Assembly: GCF_012273895.1 (NCBI RefSeq)
Contig: NC_052102.1
Coordinates: 10,844,002 to 10,908,001, forward strand
DNA: 64,000 bases
Direction of reading: 5' to 3'
Origin: Zerene cesonia
Taxonomy: Eukaryota; Arthropoda; Insecta; Lepidoptera; Pieridae
The translations under genes were made by a program, and so were the position numbers. The notes beneath the pieces were generated by a model. That model ran no database searches. It was given only the letters and a program-made list of their open reading frames with translations, and was not told where the DNA came from. Below are positions 42,101-57,100 of this stretch, piece after piece. Numbering within the stretch: the first letter of the stretch is position 1; every line of letters begins with the position of its first letter.

Positions 42101-45100
42101 TTAATGACGTTAATGTATGTTTATGAGCGCGTGAGTGGTGGTTAAGCGATTTACTGTTTAGCCGACTTTAAAAAAGGAGGTTACCAATTCGACTATTTTT
42201 TGTATTTGTTACCTTGTAACTTTTTGCTGGATGAATTGATTTCTATAATTTTTTTCAAAGCTGGTGCCAGCCGTGTGGTCCCTACACTAATGTTATGCAA
42301 AATTTACTGACTGTATGATCTGTCAACGCACAGCCCAAATTACTGGACCGATCGGGGTAAAATTTGGTGTGCAATTAATCACTACGACGTAGAAGTCCTT
42401 TAAGAAAGAATCTTGATAAATTCTACCTCCAAGGGAATAAAATAGGGGATGAAAGTATGTACCATAAAAAAATATTTTGACCACGCGGGCGTATCTGAGG
42501 GCAGATGACAGATTTATTTATTTATTTCTTTAGGACGACTTACAAAACATTCACTTAAACATTATTAAACAAGAATAATTATAAATAGATATACCGAGTG
42601 TAGTTTTAATTACAAGTCAAATAGAAAATTTCAGCCTCAGATTTTCCGACTATGACCGATGTTTACCGATCACAAAAACAGTTCACGGACGCGTTACAAG
42701 TAAACAAACATACAAAGAGAGCACTGTTGCACTCTTTCGCAGTTTGCACACATAGATGGCAGGATGCTCGGCGAATAAAGACGTGTTGTTCTTACGATAA
42801 TTCAATAACGGCGCGTAAAGGACTCATTCAGCTGTCCGGCTCAAGCGTGGCCTATGTAGGGCTGCCACACGCTGAAAAATTTTTTTAAGTAATTTTTTAT
42901 CGAATTATGGCATTTGTTGGATTTTAATTTTGTATGTTATAAAAATCACTAGGGAACTATTTATTTTTATATGCCACTACGTGAATGTTTAATTCATTTT
43001 TTTCACTAAATAAATCGAAATCTATGTTTTTTCCTATGAAAAGTAGCTTTTTTAATGAAAATCGAATCTATATGTAATTGTAATATGTACATAACAAGTG
43101 TTTAAATGTAGTTTTATCACCGCCTCAATGTTGAGTTGTATTTTTTTTGAAGTGAAACTTCTTTAGAATCGTTGTGATTTCAAACCGGATGCAACGGAAA
43201 AACGACAGGTAAGAGACAGAAATACAAAAATGTGTAGAATGAAGCCGGCAAAGAATGAGACAGAAATATACATACTATTTTATTCATTCTTTTGTCGATT
43301 TACTGAAGTTTCACTTCTATCATGTGTGAATCGCACACACACCTTTTTTTTTTTAGTTTATTAACTTTTGTGCAGCAACCCTACTCGAGGTCAGACGGGG
43401 TCACGGTGATTTTAAAGTAATCACACAACAAAGGAGCGATCCGATGGATAAGCGAGAAAAAATGGTACAGGACCTCCCGACGTGAGGTCGTCGGCCCACT
43501 GGGAAGCTGTTGGGAAGGTTGAGGAATTCACAAATAATTTGATAAGCTGTATAGACTTCAAAATGGTGAACCTTTCCCAAATCTTTAGTCAAGAAGAAAT
43601 TTTAGTTCTATAGCTATAGGTTTTTTATGTCATAGCAGGCAACTGAGCTGGTGGTTCGCCTGATGGTAAGTGATCACCATTGTGTTGTGTGATCACCACG
43701 AGTAGAAAGAACGATTGGAATGGACTGGTATACAAAAGAGAGAAATTTTAATGAATAAATTGACGATTGCTGAGGCGGGATCATCAATTTAAACAGCTGT
43801 AAAATAGATATTAATATAAGAATTTTATGTAGATACATAGAAAATACAATATTGCAAATTAAGTAAATACTTCTGTTTTTATTGATTACATGGACATTCA
43901 TTATTATATCCTACCTCCATAAATGGATTATCTAACACTGAAATGAAAGTATTTCCTGAGATTAGGGCGTATACCTTCTCATAATATATATATATATAGA
44001 ATTGAAAAACAGATAAAAGTTTTAACATATCTATATACAATCTATAACAATTAATAATATATCTAATAATAAATAATAACATCTCTATATACAAATAATA
44101 ACATACCTAACAGTGGCCACTGTTATGTGAGCATAAAATTTGAACTATAAAGATGCACCCAGTCTAATTTATTATTTCATTAGCCTTATCACACAAATAT
44201 CAACATTGTAATTGAGTTATGTCACGAGCAAGTTATAAGGTTTATCATTAAAAGCGTGGGCTGCGGCACAGCTTCGCGTTTCATGACTATGATCTTAGTA
44301 CTCAGTAAATGGACGGACATCTTAGTTATAGAGTAAAGAAAACCGTTACAGATAATAAATAAATTCATGTAGATACACGATGTATAAAGAAGTTCAGAGA
44401 TACTCTTTTATTTCAAGTACATGCGAGAAAATCCCGTCAATATCTTGGACATATTGAAAAAATTGGGAAGAACCACAGTTGCAGAAAACTTCACTCTAAT
44501 AAATCCCAACATAATTTACCATAGTAATTTATATTGTTATTGTATGTATTGAGTGTAATGTAATAATAATAGTTTAAAAAAACTAAAAAACACGCTTTTA
44601 TCATATTTTGCAAATTGAAAAATGGAATAATTTTATCAAATTAGTGTATTGTCATCGGTCCTCAATAACACAAAGTCCACAAAGTTTGAACGAAATCTGG
44701 CCGTTTAAAGTGGGTCAAAATCGCGCCCAAAGAAGTCGGTTACAAACAAACAAACATACAAACATACAGGTGAAGCTAATAAAAAGCGTGTAAAAACATA
44801 TTTTTTATCAAAAATCACAAAAACACATTCTTTGTAACGTGTCTCTTGCGTAACTGTATTTTAATGATGTGTATAATTAATGAAGTGAAATAATCACCGC
44901 ATTTAGAGCTGGAGAATTGCATTCTAGACCGTCAACAATTTTCCTTCCAGCCCTTACTTCCTAAAGGACAGAACGATTTCTGCCTCTGTCTTTGTTCTAT
45001 TGAAAATGTGTTTTGCCTTGTTTTCATACCACTTTTTACGTCTCATGTATTTTTGTTATACGATATTATTATATATTAGAGATATGTCATCTTTATTTTT

Positions 45101-48100
45101 ATTTAATTCTGCTGCTTTTTTAATTTACCTTTCCTATTTTTTTTGTTCAATGGTTTCGTCTGAAGACCAGCGATATTTTATGCGTCACTACACTGGTCTT
45201 GGTAATTCTTTGTGTCAAATTGTAGTATGCTGAAACAAATACTGTATGCATCTAAATAATCAGTGGTAGAAGTAGACAATTTAGTACGCGTTAAATCTTG
45301 AAGCCTAGCTCTCTGTACAACCTAAACATACATAGTTACGCTACACTATAGTAAGATCAGCACACTTATCGATACTTCCCAATATGTTCGGAACAATGCA
45401 TCACTAGTGATGAGCTGTATCGATAAATAGTGCCGTTGAATCGTTTACTCGGCTCGGTCGGCGGCTGGTCGCACCGGTTTCGCCACGGGTGAATTATAGG
45501 GCTGTCTACATTTCGTTCTACTTTTTGCACTCGATTTAAGGTAATACTATCAGTGCTGTAATAATTCTCTGAGACGGTTTTATTTTGCATTTTTTGTATG
45601 AATTGTGCACGTGCTTTAGGCCTTTTTTATTTGTTAGGTTTATATTGTCTAATGTAATGTTATCTACCTAGTCTTGCCATAAATATTGTAATAAAGAAAA
45701 AAGAAAATTGTTAACTGCAAATAACATTTATTACTNNNNNNNNNNNNNNNNNNNNNNNNNNNNNNNNNNNNNNNNNNNNNNNNNNNNNNNNNNNNNNNNN
45801 NNNNNNNNNNNNNNNNNNNNNNNNNNNNNNNNNNNNNNNNNNNNNNNNNNNNNNNNNNNNNNNNNNNNNNNNNNNNNNNNNNNNNNNNNNNNNNNNNNNN
45901 NNNNNNNNNNNNNNNNNNNNNNNNNNNNNNNNNNNNNNNNNNNNNNNNNNNNNNNNNNNNNNNNNNNNNNNNNNNNNNNNNNNNNNNNNNNNNNNNNNNN
46001 NNNNNNNNNNNNNNNNNNNNNNNNNNNNNNNNNNNNNNNNNNNNNNNNNNNNNNNNNNNNNNNNNNNNNNNNNNNNNNNNNNNNNNNNNNNNNNNNNNNN
46101 NNNNNNNNNNNNNNNNNNNNNNNNNNNNNNNNNNNNNNNNNNNNNNNNNNNNNNNNNNNNNNNNNNNNNNNNNNNNNNNNNNNNNNNNNNNNNNNNNNNN
46201 NNNNNNNNNNNNNNNNNNNNNNNNNNNNNNNNNNNNNNNNNNNNNNNNNNNNNNNNNNNNNNNNNNNNNNNNNNNNNNNNNNNNNNNNNNNNNNNNNNNN
46301 NNNNNNNNNNNNNNNNNNNNNNNNNNNNNNNNNNNNNNNNNNNNNNNNNNNNNNNNNNNNNNNNNNNNNNNNNNNNNNNNNNNNNNNNNNNNNNNNNNNN
46401 NNNNNNNNNNNNNNNNNNNNNNNNNNNNNNNNNNNNNNNNNNNNNNNNNNNNNNNNNNNNNNNNNNNNNNNNNNNNNNNNNNNNNNNNNNNNNNNNNNNN
46501 NNNNNNNNNNNNNNNNNNNNNNNNNNNNNNNNNNNNNNNNNNNNNNNNNNNNNNNNNNNNNNNNNNNNNNNNNNNNNNNNNNNNNNNNNNNNNNNNNNNN
46601 NNNNNNNNNNNNNNNNNNNNNNNNNNNNNNNNNNNNNNNNNNNNNNNNNNNNNNNNNNNNNNNNNNNNNNNNNNNNNNNNNNNNNNNNNNNNNNNNNNNN
46701 NNNNNNNNNNNNNNNNNNNNNNNNNNNNNNNNNNNAGATTCGAAATTCAAATGTAATATTTTTTTATAATTAAGTGTAACAGTATTTATGGCCAGACTAA
46801 GTATATAAAACAACAATTACAAATGTCCGGATAGGAACATCGTTTTGAATAACGATACATAATAGTATGTGATGATCCTAATTCTTTTTTAAATATTTAA
46901 GAAATGGCTATTAACGACTTGCTCGATTTTCAAGTAATAAAGAAAATATGAGTTGATAATATATTCGTTTTATTTAATTATTTATAGATATTGAAAAGAA
47001 TAAATATTACTATAAAAATATATATATAGTGCAAGAATTGTGGCAACCCTGCATGCTTCCGTAAACAATTTGTTGGATAAAATGTCCAATTTTAAATCCA
47101 CTGCAACTCCAATCGCAATAAAGCTATGAAAATATTTTTACTTTAAATTTAATGTCGGTTAATACATTTATAACGGCTGCTTATATTAAATTTGAAAAAG
47201 GATAGTTTTTATTGAGCGATTAATTCTATGAGATTTTCCGTAAAAAACCTCTGATTGTTTGGTTCCTTTGACTGCGCAGGTATAGTCGCGGGCGGGAAGC
47301 TAGCTTACAACATTATCAACAAAACTTTAGAAACTAGACAATTGAGCAAAAAATTGTATGTGTAAGAACTAGAAAGAACTTCGAATAAATTTAATTTTTA
47401 GTTTTATAGCATTGAAATGCTTTATAAATGAGAAATTTTGAAAGAATAGAAAAAATTTGATCACGAGGCAGGATTCGAACCTGCGTATCTTGCCTAACCG
47501 TAGCAACGCCTAGCCTCTCGGCCACCCGTGATCCTGCCACAGTAATCGAATTTCTTCTACTCTATCGGTTTCATGTGCCTAAGGGGCACCCCACGCCATC
47601 TATTGAGAAACTAAGAAGAAACTAAAATTTTCTCAACTTCGAATAAATTTTAGTTTCTTTATAATAAACAATAAGATCTAGTAAGCCATGTGAGAAAGTT
47701 TGTATGTTTGTGTGATTGACACACTGAAAGTGATGAACGGATGAACTATTGAACGGATTTTGATGAAATTTGGTATACAGACATGTATGAGCTGACTTGG
47801 GTACAGGATAGGATACTTTTTAACCCGATTAAATACTCCCTTAGGATAACGAAATTACTTATAAATGTCCTAATTTCACGCGGGCGAAAGCTAGTAACAT
47901 ATATTTCTATTTAGGACAAAAAAAAAACACTAAGTCTAAGTGATAAGGCCGCCAAACAAGTTGTACACTTCATTGTAATAATCATTATTATTATTTTAAA
48001 GTTTCCTTCCATGTACAATCTTGTTGCTGAGTTAAATCCTATTAATATTATAAATGCGAAAGTTTGTAAGGATGTGTGTGCGTTTGTTGCTCTTTCACGC

Positions 48101-51100
48101 AAAAACTACTCAACCGATTGCAATGAGCTTTGGTACGTAGATAGCTGTACAACTGGAATAACATATAGGCAACTTTTTATCCCGATATTCCTACGGGATA
48201 CGGACTTACGCGGGTGAAACCGCGGGGCGCAGCTAGTCCTACTAATATTATAAATGCGCAAGTTAGTGAGCTAGTAAATATATAAATAAATAAAAATTAC
48301 GTGCAACAATTTTATACGAAGACTTACCGTGGGAATCATATTGTATCACTTTAATTTAAGTTGGAAAACCGAGAGGCTGTGTTTAAAGTAACAATTTAAA
48401 TTATTTATACTAAAAGCTTAACCTTTGTTATTTACGTAATTACTAACTTACAAGTAAGAGTGCACTTAAGTGAATCGAAGTGAGATCAAGTAACAGAAAA
48501 GTACATACTACTTTAACCGACTTTAAAGAACGAGCGGTTCTCAATTCGACTGTTTTCTTGTGTTTGTTAACTCATTTATTTTAACTGGGTGAACAGATTT
48601 AGATGTTATATCTCATTTGATTCCATTTAAATTTGACCTAGTTCTGACAATTTGAAATTTATTTTCATTTTATCATCCTACTAATATTATAAATGCAAAA
48701 GTTTGTGAGGATGTGAGTGTGTTTGTTGCTCTTTCACGCAAAAACTACTGAACCGATTGCAATGACATTTGGTACGTAAACAGCTGAACAACTGGAATAA
48801 CATATGGGCAACTTTTTATCCCGATATTCCTACGGGATACAGACTTACGCGGGTGAAACCGCGGGGCGCAGCTAGTTATTTTATAGATATATTCAAAGCA
48901 TTCTACTGCCTCACACAGCGTACTCTTAAATTTAATCGTATGTTATTTATATATCTCCATAGAACGTTTAACTTAAACTGAATATATCGAAAATTATGCA
49001 TTGTAATAGTCAGTCAGAAAATGTTTATAATAGAAGTATTATGATTAATGTCAGAAAGTTAGAATTTAAAAACTTTTGTAACGGATTTAAACGCGATTTA
49101 TTCATTATCTTATTAACCCGACGTTTCGAACACTTTACAGCGAGCGTGGTTACGGGGAGACTGACCTCCTATCAAGACGTTATAATCCGTTAAAAAGTTT
49201 TTAATTTCTAAATGTATAATACTCGCGTAAAATCAATCACAAGAAAATACTAGTATAAAATGTATAAAAAAACCTTAGGCTGCAACGTCATATTTAAATC
49301 GAAAATGAAGAAATTAGCAAATCAATCACAAATCACAACCATACGTCCTGCAATGTGACGTCATCAACTAAACATACGTAAGATTTAAAAAGCAATTAAT
49401 TATTGTTTTTTTTACTTGTTCTTCAATTTTGGTGCTCGCGCTGTCAGATCCCAAAAACGTATAAGGAAGGACGGTAAGAAATGCTGGTCTCTCCAACAAT
49501 ATATTTGATTCATACCAAATAAATCCAAACTAGTTTTTGCTCACTTATCGCATTGTAAAAAATAGTTTTGCGTGGCGAGCGCGAGTGATATTTTTATATA
49601 TTCTTTTTATCTTAATGTAATTAATTGTTTAGTTTCTTAGTAACGATTTTAGGATCTGTCATAAAAGAATGGATCGTGATTGATGTTAATGTATTCGGGT
49701 ATTAAATTATTGAATTGTTTTATCTTTGATTTGTTCGCGTGAAATTGCTTTTTTTATAGTGGGCTAATGTTCCATGGATACCCACGGCCCCCAGGGAAAG
49801 GCCGTGGGTTATGTCGGATTCAAACCGACTAAAACCTCAGTGTTCCGTCGAGCCGCATTAGTGAAGGGGCCACGGGTGCTTGTTGGAATTCGTCCGCGAC
49901 GTTTGAAATAGCCTATATATTCCTAACTATAGAGTATGGGTTCTTTTTTAAAGACAGTTCACATGTATCAATCACGTTTCTATCAATTCATTTATATATT
50001 CAATAGTTCACTATGATATACATAGTGAACTATTGTAATTTTCTATAAATAGGCTCTCGGAGTAAACCACTGCAAAATATAAAATCACACCAATTTTCTA
50101 CCAAGCATAACAATCTCGAACACAACGTGGACGATGTCACGTGCATCAGCTAGTCGTACTAATATTATAAACGTGAATGTTTGTAAGTCGGACGGATGAA
50201 TGGATGATGATGTTCTTACTCTGTCAAGCGAATATAGCTTATTGTATCTGTATGAAATTTTATACAGAGATTATAGTCTGGATTACTTCATAAGCTAATC
50301 CGGGTACCACGCGAGCGACGCCGCGGTTTACAACAAGTTGACAATAAAATGACATGACCCACCGATCCAATCCTACTGTGGTAGTCGAGCACGCTTCGGC
50401 ACGAATTGGGCAAGCTCGCACCGGGGAAGTACCACACCCCCACAGAAAACTAGAGGTTCAGTAGGCGAACCGCCAGCTCAGCTGCCCGCTGACATAAAAA
50501 AAAAAAAAAACCAGTGGATGAGGTCACCAACTTATCTAAAACCCAGTTCTAATAACCTCGTCTGAATTATCAAGTCTGTATGAATGATTTGGCAGCGGCA
50601 CAAATTCTTGGGGTGAACGACCGATGGCCAGATAGCGCGATCTTATATAGGGCTGCCTGTTCTAAGAAAACTACGAGAGCTTCTTTGCAAGTTAAACATA
50701 CATAATTATACTTATTAATGCTTGGAAAAATCTCAAATATGAGCTTATGCCATGCTGGATTTTTACTGATTTTCATTCTGCCTCTTGCAGCTAATGAAAC
50801 CAGCGATACTTATAAATAGTATACTGATTCCATTGCTAAAACGTCAAATAAAATTTTCCTTAAATTCAAATACACTTTATAAAAGAACCATTAGCTGCAT
50901 ACATTTTTGCGAGAACAAAATGAGAAGAGAAGGGCAAGAACACATTTGTGACAACCCTAAATCCCGGTACGAATATGAAAAGGTCGATATGGATTCTGGA
51001 ACATAATTTGCCTTTTGATTCGCGTAAAAAATCGTTCCTGTAATGTAGGTAGGTACAGTCGTGCTTATTTATGACAAATAATGAAAAATGTGTTTTCTTA

Positions 51101-54100
51101 AGAGCATAAAATTTGTTTTCCTGATAACGTGTATTACTTTCGGTTTCTGTTTTAAATAAATTTATCGATAAGAGTGTACAGTCGAGTGGAAAAGGTAATT
51201 TGTATTTTTAATTATATTATGTTTTACAGAAGGTTTTCTTGTTCTGTTTTGTACGTATTTATACGTCATTTAGTGTTAGCATTATAAATAAATTATGACT
51301 GTTGTTATCTTCCACCGATATAGCCCGGCAGATAAAGAATAAATGATGAATGAATATAAAATTATAAATAACATAATATGGGATTATTACTTTACATGTA
51401 GGTAAATTAAAGATCTGTAAACTTATTGAAAAAAAAAATGTAATATGAGACTTACAATGAATTATCAGTAAACTGCTTACGAAGTTCTCAATAAAAAATA
51501 AATTGCGCTCGCAATAAAATACAATCTTATCATAAAAGATTTCGTGCACGAATGTACCTAAAAATTAACATAAAAATCGTTTTTCGTGCGATAAGCTCAT
51601 AAAAATACGAGTTTACGTTGTTTTAGAAGTTTCATTCATTTGAATTGTTCCGCTTTTGGGAAAAAAATATTATTTTGCAATAAAATTTATTGGCGTTCTG
51701 TGGACGGGTTTGTATATTTTTAAACGTTTTAATTTTATTATATAATGAAAGAGTTATTTTAAGGTTCCATATTCAAAGAATAAAACTGGACAATGTTATT
51801 AAGACTTCGCTGTCTGTTTGTATGTGTGTCCGTCCGTTTGTATATCCGTTTGTGTGTGTTTATGCGTCTGTCTTCTAGGCTTTACATCATTCGCCGTTAG
51901 ACAGTTTGTCGTTTGTATTAAATAACCAGTTAAAATTTGCAGGGATGATGTATTTATGTTGCTACTATAACATGTAATTAATAAAAAGTTGAGGTTAAGC
52001 GACGGTGGGCACGATCACAAGTTAGATGGTTGAACACTTTTTCTTCGCAGGTACTTAAACTTTAGCTTATTTGTCCGATTGCTCTTGATAATTAAAATGA
52101 AACGTTTATAGCAGTAAATTAGAAAAGTATCCGATTTTATTGGATTCTTAACTATTTCATTGGATATTTTTTGTCTTACAAAATATTTGGTTGTAAAATA
52201 TAAAAAAGAATACAGAGGAACGGCAGTTTTAAAACAATTATAATTCAAGTAGACGGACTGATAATGCAGGATTAGTATATTTTGTACGACCGGAAGTCGG
52301 AAGCTCTTCATAACACAATCATTTTAGCCATTATCATAACTTATTTTTCATATCATAATATTAATACGCATTGAGGTGTCTTCTAATGCAGGATATAACT
52401 ATTTTAATTTAAATTTTTGTCTGTTTTTCATAACTGTTGTTTTATAGTCTGTTTTATCGCGAACGCAGGTCGAATTAGGAAATTCTTAAATTCCTCAGGA
52501 GCGGATAGCGAGAAAGATTAAGACATTTATCTAACTCAATAATATATTAAACTTTTGATAATGTTTTTGAATACTAACCCTCTTAAAGAACCTACTCTCT
52601 CCTTTTATCGTATAGTACAATAAAAAAATTTACAGAATTATGATTCATTGCCTGTTTAGTAAGTGTCCTGGTGTTGACTGTAACTCATACATTACGTGCA
52701 GTCCTGTCATCAAGATATAGTTTTTTAATCAGCGCAGATTGAACAAACTATTATTATTGTTTGAACCAATCAAGGAAACATTTTAATCATTGCACTTCTC
52801 TGTTTCTTAAGCCAGTGTTATGTTTATTTCATTTAAAAATAGACGAGTTTATATCGGTTCTATACAAAGTCATATATTTTCAAATAACATACGCATAAAA
52901 TAGGCTTGTGTTACAGAGTAATGCAGTTATCAAGATACCAATGTAATGATACATCTGTAGGTAGTAATGAAGTCATACTAATTCCAAAGCACTTATTACT
53001 CTGTGCTTTGATAACTATAATTTTAAAATTACAAGGACAACGTGGATTAAAGCTCTATACTGGCAATGTGCTATGACTCTGTTTGGGTCTTATCAATTAA
53101 TCTTCGTATTGTTTAGCGATAAGTAAAATATGAATTAAATTCTAACTAGCTGGCATTTCGTAGAACAGTTTTTGGGTAATGCATGGATAAACTATCAGAT
53201 TAAATACCTGACTGTCCAACAAACAACAAGATTTAATACTTATCGTGTCATGAAGTAAGAATGTCCTCACTGCACATTGGCAGAAACCAGACTATTGGAT
53301 CTTAAAGGGCATAGACAAAAATGTACAGGGGAGACTAGGAAAGTCGGTAAAAGGTTTCAGTTTTCCTTGGAACAGCTTATTAATTTTCAAATGGAAAACA
53401 GTGGAATGGTTCTGCAATAATTTGTTAGCGTTATTGGTTTCGAAAATACAACCAATAAGTTTAGACATTACGATATAAAATCCAATAAACCTCAATACAT
53501 TAAGTAGTTGTAAAATTTGAGTTTCCCACGCTATTGTTTTTGTTGTGGCCAAGTCGATTCGGAATGCTCGACTAAATTATAGCTTTTTGTGTTGTAAAAA
53601 ATCTGTCGAAGCAAACGACAAGGCTGTTCAGTCTAATGGTGTTAGGAAGTCGTATTTAATTGTTTTTTAAGGAATTATCGTACAGTTTTGAACAGTCCTT
53701 TTAAATATTTTCCGAAAACATCGAAATATTATTGATTTAGTTATCTTTTTATGTTATGATGGTGAGATTTATTTTTTTGAACTTTTAATGCTAATTTTGT
53801 GATGTAGAGTTTGATTTTATAAAGAGTAGATTGTTAAAACATATTCACGACTCTACATAGTTTTAATAGAATATAGAGATTTAGTAAAATAGACATTTAA
53901 AATAGAGTCTCGTTACCAATGCGTCATATGTCGTGAATGGAGATACATTTTTCTAATAAGAAATATAAAAAAACTGAAGAGTTCCTTCCTTTTTTATTGG
54001 AAAATATACTAAATATTTTGAAGCCATACTTCTTGTGTACATGCGAGTAAAGGAACATGAATATATATGTATGTATATGGACTGATACAGACCGTGAAAG

Positions 54101-57100
54101 AACTGTTTATAGGAGTAAGATTTTTATAAAATTATATACAACAGAATTGCTGCCAATGCCTTTCTAGTTTGATCCTCTACTAAAAAATCTTTGAATATTA
54201 ATATTTACAGATTAAAGTAAAACACTTTCTCATAAAAATATCACATGCAAATAATTTACCCTCAAACGTACCATGCTTCAACCCGTACCAAGTTTTATGG
54301 AAGGGCTGATACTTCCGCGTCGTGAGGTTCGGCCGCAGTCGCCTCTGGGGGGCGCACGAGGCTGAACAGCACAGCAAATAGAATTGCTTATCTCTTATCT
54401 TCTCTGCTGCTTTTAATCTCTCTCTGGCCAGCCTGCCAGCGCACCGGCGAGGCCCGGCCCCCTCCACCACCACAACCAACGCAGCCAGTAGAAATAGCCA
54501 ACGCATTTTGTAAGCACATCACTCACACTATCCATATGACATCGCGTCAAGATATGCACAACACTATTTCAATGCAACCCGGGTTTGTATGTATGTATAG
54601 AATATTACGATTTATTGTTCTATAATTTTTAAACAATTAAATGGATCAATTAAAACACCCTGTATATGATCAATGTTCTTTAAATCGCCGCGATGTCGTA
54701 GGGAGAAATACGACGAGCGACACGTGCGCTCCCTCTGACGGTTCACTCATGACTGGATCACCACTTACCACGCCTGCACCAGGCCCAGGTTAAACTTTTT
54801 AACCGACCCAATTGACGATTTTATTAAGTGTCAAACTCGTTTATATTATGTAGGGACAACAGTTACACTAATTGGAGCGGCCGCTTGCAAATTCCTTCGC
54901 TGATAATGCGGCGGATTCACGTGTGCATATGCACATATATATATGGACGCATGTATGCGCGTGCACGTACAGTTAAATGAATGGAATCGTCATATACTTG
55001 GTGAATGAGCACCTTATTTTATGATATAAGAACACTGTATCACTTAGGATGCATTCCAAGAGTAGCCAGTAGGCACCTTATTAGGTTATAGCTGAGGACT
55101 GTTCGTTATTTATAAAGAGAAAATTGCAAAATGTTTTAAATAATAATAATAATATTCTCATTTTTTATCATGCTTTACATTACACACTATACATTTAAAA
55201 CTGTAAAGAGCTTTTGCAAGAGATTTTATATAAAATATTTTTATAAAAAATTGGGAATTTCTTATTAACTAGCTTCTAATGATTCTATAATTTTTTAATA
55301 AGTGTACAACCTGCTTGCAGTCATGTCACTTTATTTCATCGTGTATCATTAATTGTTATGCACGGAGAGGTTTAAAAATTGAGCTTTATTAAATCGTTTG
55401 GTCTAATTCTGTCGCTTTTCGCTTCAATTAAATTTAGGGTCAAGTAAGTTGACTCAAACAATCTAATCATCTTTTGGTATATGAGCATTTTTTTCGGAGA
55501 TTTCTTTAATTCCTTGAATTTATATAATATTTCTTTGACTTTAAATTGAATGATAATTTCTATTTTAAGAATGAGTTAATATACGGTAGAATTTTTTAAT
55601 GTATTGTTTTTTTGTGTACAAAGTTATAAAGATTTATATAATTTGATCGTTAAATTTAATTTGTTTAAAATCAATAAATATAAATGCTATAGAAATATCA
55701 TCAATGCCCACGGCCCACGCTCACTGTTGACTGAACAAATGATGCCATAATTCTGTCGTATGGTTTTATTTCTAACTGCGATTATCATTCTAAGGGATGT
55801 CTGTCCACTAATTAATCGGTAACTACTCAACTGATTGATAACAGTTGATAACGTGTGGGTGGCCGGGCCACCTGTTGCTCGCGATAAAAACTAATGTACA
55901 GACCAAACTTAATCGGTACAGTTTTATCGCAAACTGCTAAGCCAGGACGGAAGATTTTACAGAAAATAATTGGTCGTGGTTTCCATAACATTTTCGGAAG
56001 ATACAGTTGGTGTTAATTTTCATTTTTAGTAGAAGAAAAAATTTTTGATTTGAACATAGGCTCATTGCTATAGACTCATACTCTATCTGTTATTTAATTT
56101 AAAGAGAGTCGTAAAGAGTTTCGTGGCGATTTACGCAATTTGATTTTGCGTTGACTTAACAAAAAGTACACCTTTACTAAATGACATAGGTTATAATTTA
56201 CTTTACCCATCTACTAGGACGAAGCCAGGACAAGCAGGTAGTTAAATACAATTTAATATTGACGCAATATGTTCACTACAAACTACATTTTCATAGAAAA
56301 AGTACATAATATTACTCACAAACGCGAAAATCCTTGAAAATTGCTGAAATCCGAGTACCTGTATGATACAGTTAACAACCGTGAACCGCTCGACGATTTT
56401 GAATAATAACGACAGTAACTCAATACATACGTGGCTGGTACCGGCTTAATTCACAAAGTTTCCCATTTATTATCCGACTGGGAAAAGGGAGACTATGTTT
56501 TCGAGTATATTATAATACATTGAGTGTTCGGTTTCTCATCTGCCTTGGTATTACGTGATGTAAAATCGATTGAACGCATTTTGATTGTTTGTGAGAAACA
56601 TCTCATGATAGACTTTTAACTTGAACGCGAACGAAGCCAAGATGCATAGCTAGGAACAGAACTCGATGCTAGTGCAAGCCTTGGTTTAACTATTAATTGG
56701 AACCATATGATTAGATAGATACCTTTAGTCCAAGAAAATGGGTAGGGTAAATGCGAATTTGAGATTAAAACTTGAATTTTTGATATAATTTACTTTGAGG
56801 AATCTAAAAACGAACTGTGCAAGTTTTTTTTTAATTCACCCCCGAGAAGGGGTGAAAAAAAATAAATAAAGTCGTTTCTTTGAAATTTTGGCGAAACCGT
56901 AAGTGTTAGAAAAAAAAGTTTTAAATAAAATTTGTAGAGCGTAAAATTTTACACAAAAATGTTTCTATGACTTTTTTTCCTAAAATTGAAATTAACTGAG
57001 ATAGGGTAGTTAGAAGCTAGGGGATTATAACTGCAACTTTTTAAAAATCATAACTTATTGAAAAATTGATAAAACTCATATATTTTTTTAAATTACTTAT

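Noticed and set aside
42652..42888. 78-codon plus-strand open frame in a slightly GC-richer segment
   Set aside because: No motif or signal peptide and no flanking splice sites; not enough to call a gene.
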